Below the pieces are notes generated by a model. It made no database searches. It worked only from the letters and a program-made list of their open reading frames with translations, and had not been told where the DNA came from. A stretch of 64,000 nucleotides of DNA from Pseudomonas brassicacearum subsp. neoaurantiaca (lineage in GTDB: Bacteria; Pseudomonadota; Gammaproteobacteria; Pseudomonadales; Pseudomonadaceae): positions 219 through 64,218 of the forward strand of contig NZ_VDLV01000029.1 in NCBI RefSeq assembly GCF_013608025.1, read 5' to 3'. Positions 46,710 to 55,165 of this stretch are shown here, piece after piece; the stretch's first letter is position 1, and every line of letters starts with the position of its first letter. A program made the position numbers and the translations under genes.

Positions 46710-47141
46710 TCAATTCGCTTTGACCTGCGCCGAAAGTGGAACATCAAACAGACGATCGAATACCCACTGGAACCCCAGTGAATAAAAAAAGAAAAACACG
46801 AACAACCCCAGATTCGTCACCAGCGCCAACCATAGGCTGATACCCAACCAGGCTCCTATCACCGGCGTCAGGATCAGCGTCAAGCCGCCCTCGAACCCCA
46901 GGGAATGAAGCAATCGGCGCCGCCAGTTACGATGACGGTCGGCTTGGCGACGCTCCCACCATTCGAACAGGCCGTTGAAAAGCATGTTCCAGGCCAGCGC
47001 GACGGCAGAAATCACCAGTGACAGCAGGGTCGAATAGGCCATGCCCTGCCCATAGACGAGCGCAAGGGATGGCGCGACAAAAAGCACACCACCGGCCTCA
47101 TAGAGTATTGCCTGAAGAATTTTGCGAGCTGCGCCTTGCAT
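46710..47141 (-). CDS. PACE-family efflux transporter
   Basis: The product is 143 residues from ATG 47141 (GGAG upstream). Four membrane helices in two similar halves: residues 1-60 (MQGAARKILQAILYEAGGVL, then AYSTLLSLVISAVALAWNMLF) and 70-140 (RRLLHSLGFEGGLTLILTPV). The motif NMLFNGLFEWWERR is typical of the bacterial transmembrane pair / PACE family (AceI-like), proton-driven exporters of biocides such as chlorhexidine or of short diamines. A LysR regulator is divergent, as is normal for this family. Confidence 0.87.
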   Translation of the reverse strand: MQGAARKILQAILYEAGGVLFVAPSLALVYGQGMAYSTLLSLVISAVALAWNMLFNGLFEWWERRQADRHRNWRRRLLHSLGFEGGLTLILTPVIGAWLGISLWLALVTNLGLFVFFFFYSLGFQWVFDRLFDVPLSAQVKAN

Positions 47142-47183
47142 CGATGGACTCCAGGAACTGAGAAGGAACCACAGCCTGGCAAG

Positions 47184-47216
47184 TTGAGCGCCCGCGCTCA
47201 ATTGAGCTAAATTGAG
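47184..47216. promoter_or_regulatory. Candidate LysR operator between PACE exporter and regulator
   Basis: Dyad TTGAGCG-CCCG-CGCTCAA (47184-47201) overlaps the perfect palindrome GCTCAATTGAGC (47196-47207), followed by another TTGAGCC. Repeated TTGAG/CTCAA half-sites across the intergenic space fit LysR-type binding. Confidence 0.6.
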
Positions 47217-47246
47217 CCACACTCAACCTGAGTAACCTCCTCGCCC

Positions 47247-48125
47247 ATGTTCGCCAAACTGCCCCTCACCGCTTTGCGCGGCTTCGAATCCGCCGCACGG
47301 CTGGGCAGCTTCAAGGCGGCGGCCCAGGAACTGAATGTCAGCCCGGCAGCTATCTCCCATCAGGTCAAAACCCTGGAAGCGTTCCTCGGCGTGCGACTGT
47401 TCGAGCGCTCCAGTCAAAACGTGCGCCTGAGCGCTGACGGCGAGCGCCTCCAGCCATACCTGCACCGCGCCCTGCTCGATATCCAACACGGCCTGCAAAT
47501 GCTATCGCCGTCGTGCACCGCGCAGTCCCTGGTGGTAAGCACAACGCCAGCGTTCGCCAGCCTGTGGCTGATACCTCGGCTCGGCGATTTTCATCGGTTG
47601 CATCCGGAGATTGACGTCAGGCTGCACAGCAGTAACGACGTGGTCGACCTGCGACGTGACGCCAGCATCGACCTGGCGATTCGCGCCCTCTTCACGCAGG
47701 ATCCTCAACTGTTCGAGCAACCGCTGCTGGACGAATACTTTGGCGTTTATTGCCGACCCGGCTGGCAACCGCCCACAGTCGGCTCACCCGTCGAGCTCAT
47801 CGACGTGCCATGGCTGAGCAGCGCAAACGTCGCAGTCGATTGGGCTGCATGGTGCGCCAAGGCCGGCACCCTGGGCTGGCTGGAGAACGCGCGTTACCGA
47901 CGCTATGACGAGGAACAGCATGCCCTGCAGGCAGCGGTCGCCGGGCACGGGCTGGTACTCGCCAGTAATGTATTGGTGGCCGAGGCGGTTGCGCGTGGGG
48001 AGCTGGTTGACTACCGCCCTGAGGTTCGCTTGGCGGGGGCGCGGTATACGGTGGTGTGCGTGCCGGGGCGAGAGCGGCAGGTTGAGGTGAGGGCTTTTAG
48101 TGAGTGGTTATTGGGCCTTCAATGA
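47247..48125 (+). CDS. LysR-family transcriptional regulator (GcvA-like)
   Basis: The product is 292 residues. N-terminal winged helix-turn-helix: LTALRGFESAARLGSFKAAA, then LNVSPAAISHQVKTLE and LFERSSQNVRL. The C-terminal effector-binding domain follows (LVVSTTPAFASLWLIPRLGD). Divergent from the PACE gene, so probably its activator. Confidence 0.92.
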   Translation: MFAKLPLTALRGFESAARLGSFKAAAQELNVSPAAISHQVKTLEAFLGVRLFERSSQNVRLSADGERLQPYLHRALLDIQHGLQMLSPSCTAQSLVVSTTPAFASLWLIPRLGDFHRLHPEIDVRLHSSNDVVDLRRDASIDLAIRALFTQDPQLFEQPLLDEYFGVYCRPGWQPPTVGSPVELIDVPWLSSANVAVDWAAWCAKAGTLGWLENARYRRYDEEQHALQAAVAGHGLVLASNVLVAEAVARGELVDYRPEVRLAGARYTVVCVPGRERQVEVRAFSEWLLGLQ

Positions 48126-48158
48126 AGCACCCTACGGCTTTCCCCTATTCTTATACGG

Positions 48159-48320
48159 TCAAGGGCGCGGTTTAACGCATCCAGCGCCTAAAAGTGCCTG
48201 CGCTTCAGCCTCCCGACCATCTCCCCACAGGCGCTCAGCCATCTTGTTGAGCGCCAGGATAGACCGCTCGATTTCGGCAGCACTCGCTGTCGTTTTGTCA
48301 TCTGGCTGTTTCTTGGGCAT
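48159..48320 (-). CDS. Small hypothetical protein
   Basis: A 53-residue product from ATG 48320 (MPKKQPDDKTTASAAEIERS...). A longer frame extends to 48497 but overlaps the next gene. The short form is hydrophilic and helical. Ribosome site is weak, so the start and even the gene are uncertain. Confidence 0.35.
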   Translation of the reverse strand: MPKKQPDDKTTASAAEIERSILALNKMAERLWGDGREAEAQALLGAGCVKPRP

Positions 48321-48420
48321 GTTCGTCGACGCTTCTTTCACGGTAAGTCGAGGCTTCTTGCGTTGCAGCCTATACCACTTGCTCCCCAACGGCGCGCCTA
48401 AGCATCGCAAAGCGCCACGC

Positions 48421-48651
48421 TCAAGCCCAGATGGCCGTCTCTGTATTGATCTCGGCGAGAGACGTAGCATTGAACTGCCGCTGACGATGTAACTCATCGC
48501 GCATTTTCGGGTAATCGAGCTTCTTGCTCGTCAGCTCTTTCAGAACGAGATTGGATATTTTGTAGGTGCCGCAGTCAGGGCAGTCGATGAATTTTTCGCC
48601 TTGGTCCGCTTCGGACTGTTGCGCTTGCAACTCGCATAGATAGCACTTCAT
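48421..48651 (-). CDS. Small zinc-ribbon-like protein
   Basis: The product is 76 residues from ATG 48651 (GGAG 9 bases upstream). Two CxxC knuckles (MKCYLCEL and FIDCPDCGTYKIS) suggest one zinc site; the rest is helical and charged. No named family recognised. Together with the preceding and following short genes it is part of a low-density accessory stretch. Confidence 0.6.
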   Translation of the reverse strand: MKCYLCELQAQQSEADQGEKFIDCPDCGTYKISNLVLKELTSKKLDYPKMRDELHRQRQFNATSLAEINTETAIWA

Positions 48652-48758
48652 TTCAGATCTCCAGTTGCCGATGCTTAGGAGATCGTCTCGTAATGGCGGA
48701 AGTTTCAATTGGCTGACCTTCCGATCAGTAACTACGCCATATCCCATAAAAACCCGGC

Positions 48759-49016
48759 TCAATGGCCGGGCTCCATGGAATTGTCAGCGTCCGCCGTAGC
48801 CAACTTCGCACCGCCGTTGCCACGATTCGTCTGGGCGTCTTGGTCGGATCCGGGGTTTCCCGGCGGCGGATTCCAATCTTCCGGCCTCTCGCCAGTGCCC
48901 TGCTTTGGCTCAGACTCAGCCTGCTCAAGACCGGAACCATGTTCTTTGCCTGTATCAGGCGCTTTCTCATCTGGCCCCGGATATGGCGCTTCCGGACCGT
49001 TATTATCAATCACCAT
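48759..49016 (-). CDS. Small Pro/Gly/Asp-rich disordered protein
   Basis: The product is 85 residues from ATG 49016 with AGGAGAGGG upstream. It is nearly all Pro, Gly, Glu, Asp and Asn (MVIDNNGPEAPYPGPDEKAP at the start, then GERPEDWNPPPGNPGSDQDA) with no hydrophobic core. Third member of the same style after 8303-8476 and 34404-34631. Function unknown. Confidence 0.6.
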   Translation of the reverse strand: MVIDNNGPEAPYPGPDEKAPDTGKEHGSGLEQAESEPKQGTGERPEDWNPPPGNPGSDQDAQTNRGNGGAKLATADADNSMEPGH

Positions 49017-49083
49017 AATCCCTCTCCTGTCTGGAGCGCAGTTCTGCGCATACGTTTGAGAGGGCTTGCTTACATAGTAAGTG

Positions 49084-49638
49084 CTATGTCCGCGACGAGT
49101 GGAAGACCCCTTCGAAAAGGAAAAAGGCTCGATGCAGGAAACTGTTGAAGCGAGCGGCATCACGCCGCAGCCCTGATTGTTGTCCGCCAATCAGGCACAG
49201 GTGGGCCACATGACCAATCACTTCTGCTTCGCCTGGCAGATGAGCCAAGCGGCGGCCCGTCAGTATCGCGAAGTCGAGTCGTGTTGTGTCGACGCGCTGC
49301 TGAAACTCGGCAACCAACGGATCGTGCAGCGACCAGGCCCGGATGGAAATTTCCCGGCCAGGTTGTTTCTCTGCGGCAATGCTCAAGTAGCGTTTCAAGG
49401 TTTCGCCTGCGCTACGCCCCTCCCCCGCATAAGCGAGCCTGCGCCCCGTATAGTCTTCTTCCCAAACGGTCAGCAACGTACGGACAAAGTCTTCGCGATT
49501 ACGAAAATGGTGATAGAACGATCCGCGGGTCACATTCAATCGGCGCGATAGACTTTCGGCTGAAACGCCAATATGCCCTACCTGGTCGAGGGCCTCAAAA
49601 CCAGCCGAGATCCAACGGTTACGAGTCATTTTTTCCAT
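49084..49638 (-). CDS. TetR-family transcriptional regulator
   Basis: The product is 184 residues. The N-terminal helix-turn-helix SAESLSRRLNVTRGSFYHHF is a clean TetR domain. It is divergent from the DJ-1/PfpI gene, whose expression it probably controls. The start could be ATG 49638 or 49629. Confidence 0.9.
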   Translation of the reverse strand: MEKMTRNRWISAGFEALDQVGHIGVSAESLSRRLNVTRGSFYHHFRNREDFVRTLLTVWEEDYTGRRLAYAGEGRSAGETLKRYLSIAAEKQPGREISIRAWSLHDPLVAEFQQRVDTTRLDFAILTGRRLAHLPGEAEVIGHVAHLCLIGGQQSGLRRDAARFNSFLHRAFFLFEGVFHSSRT

Positions 49639-49763
49639 TCGTTATTTCGCTCCTATTTTGCGCCATACAGGCTGTGTATGGCGCGCAACCGATTGATACC
49701 TTGCGAACACCGGCAAAGATGGCCGTTGCGTTTCATACGCCAGCAGTTCTGATGGAGCTCGCC

Positions 49764-50408
49764 TTGAAGAAAATCGTTCTAGTTGCTTTCGACCAGTTCA
49801 CGGATATCGACCTATTCCTGATGTGGGACATCTTGGGCCGCAACACCACAGACTGGCACGTCCGGATATTGGGTTCCAGCTCTATGGTTCGTTCGGCCCA
49901 TGGCCTGCCTGTTGCAGTGCACGGTCCGCTTTGCGAGGCCAACAGTGCCGACGCGGTATTGTTCGTCAGCGGCAAGGACGGGATACCCGCCGCACTGGCC
50001 GCTCCGGATTTCCTGCCATCGTTCGAACTTGACCCCAGGCGCCAGCGAATCGGCTCCATTTGCGCTGGAGCTTTCGTTCTCGAACGGCTTGGGCTGCTCA
50101 ACGGCCGGGCAACTACGCACCCGGATGCACGATCGGGCTTGCAAGCCCTGGGACTCGAATCCGTGGACCAGCCGCTTGTATGCCAAGGGAATGTGGCAAC
50201 CGCTGGTGGATGCCTTTCGGCGCTCTATCTGGTGGGATGGTTGATCGAATCGTGGTTCGATATCGACAAGCGTCGTGCGACATTACTCCCTGTTCTGCCA
50301 GCAGGGCAGCAAGCACTATACGATGCCTTGATCGGGCTCAGTATTCGCCAAGGAGAAATGGGCACCGCCCAACAAAAAAAGCGACATGGCATGTCGTCTA
50401 ATTGGTAG
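49764..50408 (+). CDS. DJ-1/PfpI-family protein
   Basis: The product is 214 residues. The start was set at TTG 49764 (GGAG six bases upstream), giving (M)KKIVLVAFDQFTDIDLFLMW; ATG 49752 is in frame but has no ribosome site. The nucleophile elbow is RIGSICAGAFVLERLGLL with Cys and THPDARSGLQ after it, as in the glutamine-amidotransferase-like DJ-1/PfpI group (isonitrile hydratase and ThiJ-like proteins). Divergent from TetR and followed by a DUF2867 gene. Confidence 0.85.
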   Translation: MKKIVLVAFDQFTDIDLFLMWDILGRNTTDWHVRILGSSSMVRSAHGLPVAVHGPLCEANSADAVLFVSGKDGIPAALAAPDFLPSFELDPRRQRIGSICAGAFVLERLGLLNGRATTHPDARSGLQALGLESVDQPLVCQGNVATAGGCLSALYLVGWLIESWFDIDKRRATLLPVLPAGQQALYDALIGLSIRQGEMGTAQQKKRHGMSSNW

Positions 50409-50433
50409 TTAGAACTCAGGAGAGAGATCCCCA

Positions 50434-50958
50434 ATGCCCCGAGAATTTGAGCTCATCACGTCCGTGCCGGTCCCCTCGAGGTCCGGTGTCATTCACCTCT
50501 ACAAGTCGATGAACCTGGCGGACGCTTTTGCAATTCGGCTCCCTGCGGGCACGTCCAGCAATCCGGATCTGCTGGCGCGATTCATCCTTTCCCACCAACC
50601 ATCCTGGATCGGATGGCTTATGAGCGTCAGAGACACCATCGCGGCCGGCTTTGGTCTCAAGACAGCCAAGCATTTGGCAACACTTGCTGATCGGATTCAA
50701 ATCTTCAAGGTCTACAGCACGAACCAGACCGAAATAGTCTTGGGAGAGGACGACAAGCACCTCGACTTCCGGATATCGATTCTGTGTTCTGAAGAGGGAG
50801 AGCCAGAAGGCACTCGCCAACTTGTGTTTTCAACCGTAGTCCAGTGCCACAACCGTCTGGGCCGGGCCTACATCTTCGTTATTGCCCCATTTCACCGCTT
50901 GGTTGTTAAAGCCAGCCTCCGCCGTGCAGCGCGCGTTGGTTGGCCTTTGGCTGCCTGA
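50434..50958 (+). CDS. DUF2867 protein
   Basis: The product is 174 residues, AGGAGAGAG upstream of ATG. Its layout matches DUF2867: SMNLADAFAIRLPAGT, then SWIGWLMSVRDTIAAGFGL and KVYSTNQTEIVLGEDDKHLD. No catalytic motif known. It is 25 bases after the DJ-1/PfpI gene, so probably co-transcribed and TetR-controlled. Confidence 0.8.
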   Translation: MPREFELITSVPVPSRSGVIHLYKSMNLADAFAIRLPAGTSSNPDLLARFILSHQPSWIGWLMSVRDTIAAGFGLKTAKHLATLADRIQIFKVYSTNQTEIVLGEDDKHLDFRISILCSEEGEPEGTRQLVFSTVVQCHNRLGRAYIFVIAPFHRLVVKASLRRAARVGWPLAA

Positions 50959-50968
50959 GCCGCGCCCC

Positions 50969-50997
50969 CGTGGCGAGGGAGCTTGCTCCCGCTGGGT
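50969..50997. repeat. Single REP copy (GAGGGAGC type)
   Basis: CGTGGCGAGGGAGCTTGCTC at the end of the DUF2867 gene without an inverted partner nearby; the 63-bp palindrome follows 29 bases later. Confidence 0.8.
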
Positions 50998-51025
50998 GGC
51001 GAAGCCGCCCCAAAAAAGGCGAACT

Positions 51026-51088
51026 GGGGACAGACCACGACTTGAGCTCAGTTGGGATCGCCCCGTCTCATAATCGTGGTCGGTCCCC
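51026..51088. repeat. 63-bp palindromic repeat, copy 1
   Basis: Left arm GGGGACAGACCACGA and right arm TCGTGGTCGGTCCCC enclose a 33-base centre. The same 63-bp structure occurs at 57754-57816 and a right half at 55620-55655. Confidence 0.8.
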
Positions 51089-51102
51089 GTATCCACCCGT
51101 AT

Positions 51103-51738
51103 TCAGCATTTGAAAAGTACATTGCACCGGCTACACCACCCTTCAGCTGCGCTCCGGTTCATTGGAAAACGGAAGAGAGGATGCCCTGTATCGGCAACCG
51201 TCAAAACCAGTGAGAACCTTATGAACCTGCGCCGAATTTCGTCGGCTGGAACGCTCATGCCTGCCCCTTCGACTATTTGAAGAACGCCGCCCGATACCTT
51301 GCTGTCAATCTGTTGCCACTCGAACTGCCAGCCTGTTACCCAAGTGAAGTCTCGAATTTGATAGTCGCCGGTGACGCTTTGGCATTGAGCGAGTTTCTTG
51401 TTGGAGAGGTCAAAGGCAAAAAACAGGGAGTTTGGATAACCGAGCAGCTGAGTATCGTCCAGGCTCAGACCTTCCTTTTGGTTGATGGATGCTACAAGTG
51501 CTTTCGCTCGTCGCTTGCGCCATATCAAGTACCCTATGGCGAGACAAAAAATAGAAATAGAAGCTATGAAGAGCTGACGTCCTTCGACTGTAAGCTTATC
51601 GGGCGAAAACCGTATCAAGGCCCACACGAGTCCTATCGTCACAAGCCCCGATAACCCAGCGGCGGAAATCACTATTCTGTTAGCGAGGCTAACTCCGAGC
51701 ATCCTAAAACCGCTTTTCATAGCTGTGTCCGATATCAT
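51103..51738 (-). CDS. Membrane protein of unknown function
   Basis: Up to 211 residues (ATG 51738) or 205 (ATG 51720, which has GGA upstream). Two membrane helices: IVISAAGLSGLVTIGLVWAL and LFIASISIFCLAIGYLIW, then a cytoplasmic beta-rich ~125-residue domain with GYPNSLFFAFDLSNKKLAQC. I do not recognise the family. Confidence 0.65.
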   Translation of the reverse strand: MISDTAMKSGFRMLGVSLANRIVISAAGLSGLVTIGLVWALIRFSPDKLTVEGRQLFIASISIFCLAIGYLIWRKRRAKALVASINQKEGLSLDDTQLLGYPNSLFFAFDLSNKKLAQCQSVTGDYQIRDFTWVTGWQFEWQQIDSKVSGGVLQIVEGAGMSVPADEIRRRFIRFSLVLTVADTGHPLFRFPMNRSAAEGWCSRCNVLFKC

Positions 51739-51839
51739 TTATGAACAACTCGTTATTCCATGCGCTTGCGTAGCCCGAGTGGTCCGTGTCTCATAATCTC
51801 GCTCGCCCGCCTCGGTTGACGGGCGCTTTCAAGTTCGCA

Positions 51840-52385
51840 CTACTTGGCTTTTGCGCTCTTGATATCGCTTATGATTTTTTGGGAAATGGCCTCTACCTGC
51901 TCTTTGGTCATCGCCGACATGACGCCTTCCCAGGCAGACGACGACGTGTCGTACGTTCGGGTGCCGATCAGCTGGCCTGATTTCAAGTCCGAGTAATCTG
52001 CGCTGGAGTTGACCCACGCATTCCCCACCATGACTCCTGCACCGTAACGTGCGCCAGGCGTCAGATAACGGAAATTGCTCACGTTGATCTTGATGCCGAC
52101 ACCCTCTTTGCCCCCAGGACTCGAAGCCTGGCCTTCCGCAAGGCTATAGCCGGCGCGAGTCGCTTCGACTTGCAGGGCATCGCGCCATTCCTGTTTCAAG
52201 CGAGGCCAGTCCTCGTTCTGTTGAACCTGGCTGTTTCCCTGGAAGTTCACCAACAGGTTTTGCTTGGCTGACTCCTGGATAACTAGCGTTTCAGTCCCGC
52301 CGCTTTTCACGGAAGCAGCGCATCCGCTCAACATCAAAACGGCAACGGCACAGGACAGCGCAATCGAAAGCTTGGAGTTGTTCAT
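51840..52385 (-). CDS. DUF4410 lipoprotein
   Basis: The product is 181 residues, signal ending VLMLSGCAASV (lipobox, Cys about 22). DUF4410 features: WRDALQVEATRAGYSLAEGQ and VSNFRYLTPGARYGAGVMVG. Such lipoproteins are presumed outer-membrane; function not established. Confidence 0.82.
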   Translation of the reverse strand: MNNSKLSIALSCAVAVLMLSGCAASVKSGGTETLVIQESAKQNLLVNFQGNSQVQQNEDWPRLKQEWRDALQVEATRAGYSLAEGQASSPGGKEGVGIKINVSNFRYLTPGARYGAGVMVGNAWVNSSADYSDLKSGQLIGTRTYDTSSSAWEGVMSAMTKEQVEAISQKIISDIKSAKAK

Positions 52386-52447
52386 TGATTTCCGTATCCA
52401 TAAAGTCAGTTAGATGGAGGTTAAATATGCCCGCCAGGGCCGATGGG

Positions 52448-53104
52448 TTATGAGCCGCCCATTAACGGACGCTTGCCGGGGGTCACTTCAGCACGAAGAG
52501 CGATCCATGCCAAGACTGAGATCCACACGACGCATACGCCGTAATTAAGCCGTTGGTACAGGCCAAATCCATGCCCTTCGGCGAATGACTTGGACATCAT
52601 CGCTACCGTCACGACAGCGAGGATCAAGCAAAGCATCGAGAATCTTCCGAAACCAGGCGACGACAGTAGCCGTTTGCCGAGAAAACTCCACAACACAATG
52701 GCCAGCGCCAATGAGACGAACATGATCAAACCGGCCAGGTTATGAAGCTGTTGGGAAGTTGAAGGCTGCGCAGGTGCACATCCCTGATCACAAGAAAAAT
52801 AGCCAGCAGCGAAGCTCGCCAGGCCGTGGAGCACTATTAAAACGGCGCTGAACAGGGCGAGGCGTGATCCTGCGAAATTGCGCGCCAAACCTACCGCGAA
52901 CAGTACGAACAGCACGCCCAGCGGAAAGTTATTCACCCAGGCGGAATAACCGTGCGTGGGAGCCCCGGCCGCACCCAACACACTCAACGCCTGGTCGAGA
53001 TGGCTATAACCCGGATAGCCCAGCGATGTCAGCGCCACACCAGCAAATAACCAAAGAGGAATCAACAGCCCCAGTCCCAGCAAAATTCGGTCAATGGTTT
53101 TCAA
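52448..53104 (-). CDS. DUF998 membrane protein
   Basis: The product is 218 residues from TTG 53104 (GGGAG ten bases upstream). Six membrane helices; loops with SHLDQALSVLGAAGAPTHGY and FSCDQGC match DUF998. Unknown function. Confidence 0.78.
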   Translation of the reverse strand: MKTIDRILLGLGLLIPLWLFAGVALTSLGYPGYSHLDQALSVLGAAGAPTHGYSAWVNNFPLGVLFVLFAVGLARNFAGSRLALFSAVLIVLHGLASFAAGYFSCDQGCAPAQPSTSQQLHNLAGLIMFVSLALAIVLWSFLGKRLLSSPGFGRFSMLCLILAVVTVAMMSKSFAEGHGFGLYQRLNYGVCVVWISVLAWIALRAEVTPGKRPLMGGS

Positions 53105-53257
53105 AAGTACGATGCTCCCTTTTTATGGCAATGAACCGCTCCGTCTCCTACGAAGCGTCTTCATGCTAGCGGGCGTCCGTCACGGCGGATATCAATTTTT
53201 GCAAGCCAGCGGGTATATGCGTCATCCTGTGGCCCCTTCGAACCATGGACGGTCCTC

Positions 53258-53671
53258 ATGAGCAAACGCTTGTCGAGCACTTTTTCGCCTATTGTCAGAA
53301 AGCTATTCATTGCTGCGCTAGGCGTCTTATCGCTCATCCAGCCTTCGTCTTCCTTTGCTGATAACGCCAACGGCAAGACTCTCTATTTGCAGAGGTGTGC
53401 CATGTGCCATGGAACCGACCTCAAGGCAACGGGACCGCTGGCGAGAAAAAGCACCCCGCCCACACCCGACCTCACGACGTCCGCCTTCAAAAAGCGACTG
53501 AGTGATTATCCGGGCGTAATTGTGTCATCGATAATCCTTCGCCCGAACGGCGACTTGATTCCGAGGACGCTGCGAGAGAACGGCGTCAGGTTACCGCCAC
53601 ATGCCTGGAGCGTTATGGATCTGCGGGATTTAAATCAGTATATGAGCGGGGTTATTGCGAGAAATCGATGA
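53258..53671 (+). CDS. Periplasmic c-type cytochrome
   Basis: The product is 137 residues. Signal peptide ends SSSFADNANG; one heme-binding CAMCH follows (residues about 49-53), with possible axial methionine near the C terminus (SVMDLRDLNQYM). It is a single-heme class I cytochrome. It overlaps the convergent kinase gene by 20 bases. Possible electron carrier; partner unknown. Confidence 0.82.
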   Translation: MSKRLSSTFSPIVRKLFIAALGVLSLIQPSSSFADNANGKTLYLQRCAMCHGTDLKATGPLARKSTPPTPDLTTSAFKKRLSDYPGVIVSSIILRPNGDLIPRTLRENGVRLPPHAWSVMDLRDLNQYMSGVIARNR

Positions 53672-54149
53672 TCATCGAGACTGCTTGCGCCGGAGAGACA
53701 AAGGCTGTGTCTATACAAAACGGAGCTTCGTCCCATGGCTCATATTCATGATCCATTACAGACTGCCAGGTGGGTGGCATAAGCCCGAGAATATCGACCG
53801 TTCTTGTTTCGATCCGGCGTCGATGTTCATGTTTATCGGAGCAAATCACGTGGATATTTGCCAGTTGGCTACCAGCTTGTAGGGCGATTTCGCTCCACGC
53901 AATTCGGCTTTCAAGGACGGGATTGACGCAATCGACAATGACGGTACGGCCCAAACGAAGATTGCTCAGGGCAAGCTCATTGGCAACCATGTAACCACTG
54001 CGCCCCACGTCTTGCGCAAGAGCGCCAGAGTTTCGAATTGCCTGCTCAATCGTATCGATGCGCAGGTACACGGCGCCCGTCTTAGCGGCGAGATTATTGG
54101 CGATAGTCGTTTTTCCGGTACCGGGAAGGCCGCTGAAGACAATGAGCAT
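53652..54149 (-). CDS. P-loop kinase / AAA ATPase
   Basis: The product is 165 residues from ATG 54149 (AAAGGAAA upstream). Walker A is GLPGTGKTT; later GRTVIVDCVNP and RIETRTVDILG fit small-molecule kinases (chloramphenicol phosphotransferase or zeta-toxin-like P-loop kinases). Substrate unknown. A longer frame to 54350 is low-complexity and rejected. Convergent with the cytochrome c gene. Confidence 0.75.
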   Translation of the reverse strand: MLIVFSGLPGTGKTTIANNLAAKTGAVYLRIDTIEQAIRNSGALAQDVGRSGYMVANELALSNLRLGRTVIVDCVNPVLESRIAWSEIALQAGSQLANIHVICSDKHEHRRRIETRTVDILGLMPPTWQSVMDHEYEPWDEAPFCIDTAFVSPAQAVSMIIDFSQ

Positions 54150-54389
54150 TCCATTTCCTTTTGATAGTGGGCTAATCCAATGTAGGCAGTCGTTTTCCCG
54201 AGGCCGCTTCAATATTGCGGGAGCAGAAAAGCAGAAAAAGGTGAAAAAGGTGAAAAAGGGGGCGCCAGCACTACCCTGTCCGCCTTCTTCCGGCCGCTCA
54301 CGGCGAATCGCCAAACGGATCATCGCGCCCGCCAAACGCAGCCCCTGCATGTAATCTTCCCGGACATTGAGGCAACATCTTGACTTTCA

Positions 54390-54405
54390 GTATCCGACTG
54401 GATAC
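54390..54405 (+). promoter_or_regulatory. Inverted repeat and promoter of the toxin-antitoxin pair
   Basis: GTATCC-GACT-GGATAC lies 10 bases before the toxin ATG and overlaps a TTGACT (54380) promoter-like region. Such palindromes are typical binding sites for the antitoxin. Confidence 0.5.
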
Positions 54406-54414
54406 GGTCAGCGC

Positions 54415-54708
54415 ATGAACTATATCATCCAGTAAACGCAGACATTCTCTGCTTGGCATTCATCGGTCCGTGATCTGAGAGCAAAAATCGCTATCGCCCG
54501 CCGCATTGATCGTGCCGCAGCAGGCAACTTGGGCGATGTCAAAGCGGTCGGGGATGGGGTTTCAGAGTTGCGCGTGGACATAGGCGCTGGGTACAGAGTC
54601 TATTTCATCATGCGCGGTGGAGTAGTCATCGTGCTACTGGCAGGTGGTGACAAATCTTCACAAAATGCTGATATTCGGCGAGCGAAAAAATTGGCAAAGG
54701 AGATTTGA
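54415..54708 (+). pseudogene. HigB/RelE-type toxin gene with a stop at codon 7
   Basis: Starting at ATG 54415 the frame reads M-N-Y-I-I-Q then TAA (54433-54435). In the same frame the rest of a gp49/HigB-like toxin follows intact: TQTFSAWHSSVRDLRAKIAI, GNLGDVKAVGDGVSELRVDI, GAGYRVYFIMRGGVVIVLLA, GGDKSSQNADIRRAKKLAKE. Typical family members begin with a similar I-x-x-T-x-x-F-x-x-W, so the stop replaces one codon, and CAA to TAA is a single base change. The frame has no ATG, GTG or TTG between the stop and the first family core, so the toxin is probably inactive. The antitoxin starts three bases later. Confidence 0.75.
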
Positions 54709-54710
54709 AC

Positions 54711-55019
54711 ATGAGCCAAAACCTGACGACATTTGATATGGCTGCGCTGCTCGATAGCGACGAAGCAATCAGTGAATACCTCTCCCAAGTTTTGGCTGAC
54801 GGAGACAGCGAGGAATTCCTCAGAGCGATTGGTTATGTAGCCAAGGCCCGCGGCATGGCGCAGATCGCCAAGGACTCCGGTTTGGGGCGAGAAAGCTTGT
54901 ACAAGGCGTTCGCACCGGGATCAAAACCTAGATTCGATACTGTGCTCAAGGTCATTCATGCGCTAGGCATTGATCTTCATGCGCAGCCTGGGCATGGAGC
55001 TGAACATTCGCCAGCCTGA
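54711..55019 (+). CDS. Antitoxin, HigA-like addiction-module antidote
   Basis: The product is 102 residues from ATG 54711 (AAGGAG eight bases upstream). The C-terminal half has a helix-turn-helix (MAQIAKDSGLGRESLYKAFA) as in the antidote family paired with gp49-like toxins, and the N terminus MSQNLTTFDMAALLDSDEAI the usual lead. It directly follows the broken toxin gene, so it now stands alone. Confidence 0.85.
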   Translation: MSQNLTTFDMAALLDSDEAISEYLSQVLADGDSEEFLRAIGYVAKARGMAQIAKDSGLGRESLYKAFAPGSKPRFDTVLKVIHALGIDLHAQPGHGAEHSPA

Positions 55020-55137
55020 GTATGGGTTCCATTCCTTCGCGCCCTGCTATTTGGTTTGGCCGATTCTTTGCCCATAGCTTGCAGTCAATCGGGACACGTA
55101 CCCTGCCCTCTTGAGTTTTTTCCCAAGCATTATGAAA

Positions 55138-55159
55138 CGGGCGACTGATTAGTCGCCCG
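55138..55159. terminator. Hairpin between antitoxin and a frameshifted small gene
   Basis: CGGGCGACT-GATT-AGTCGCCCG, perfect nine-base arms. It lies between convergent ends and can serve both. Confidence 0.65.
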
Positions 55160-55165
55160 CTTTCG

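Noticed and set aside
50969..51088. The REP copy and the 63-bp palindrome as one element
   Set aside because: The other two copies of the palindrome have no REP beside them, so the two are independent.
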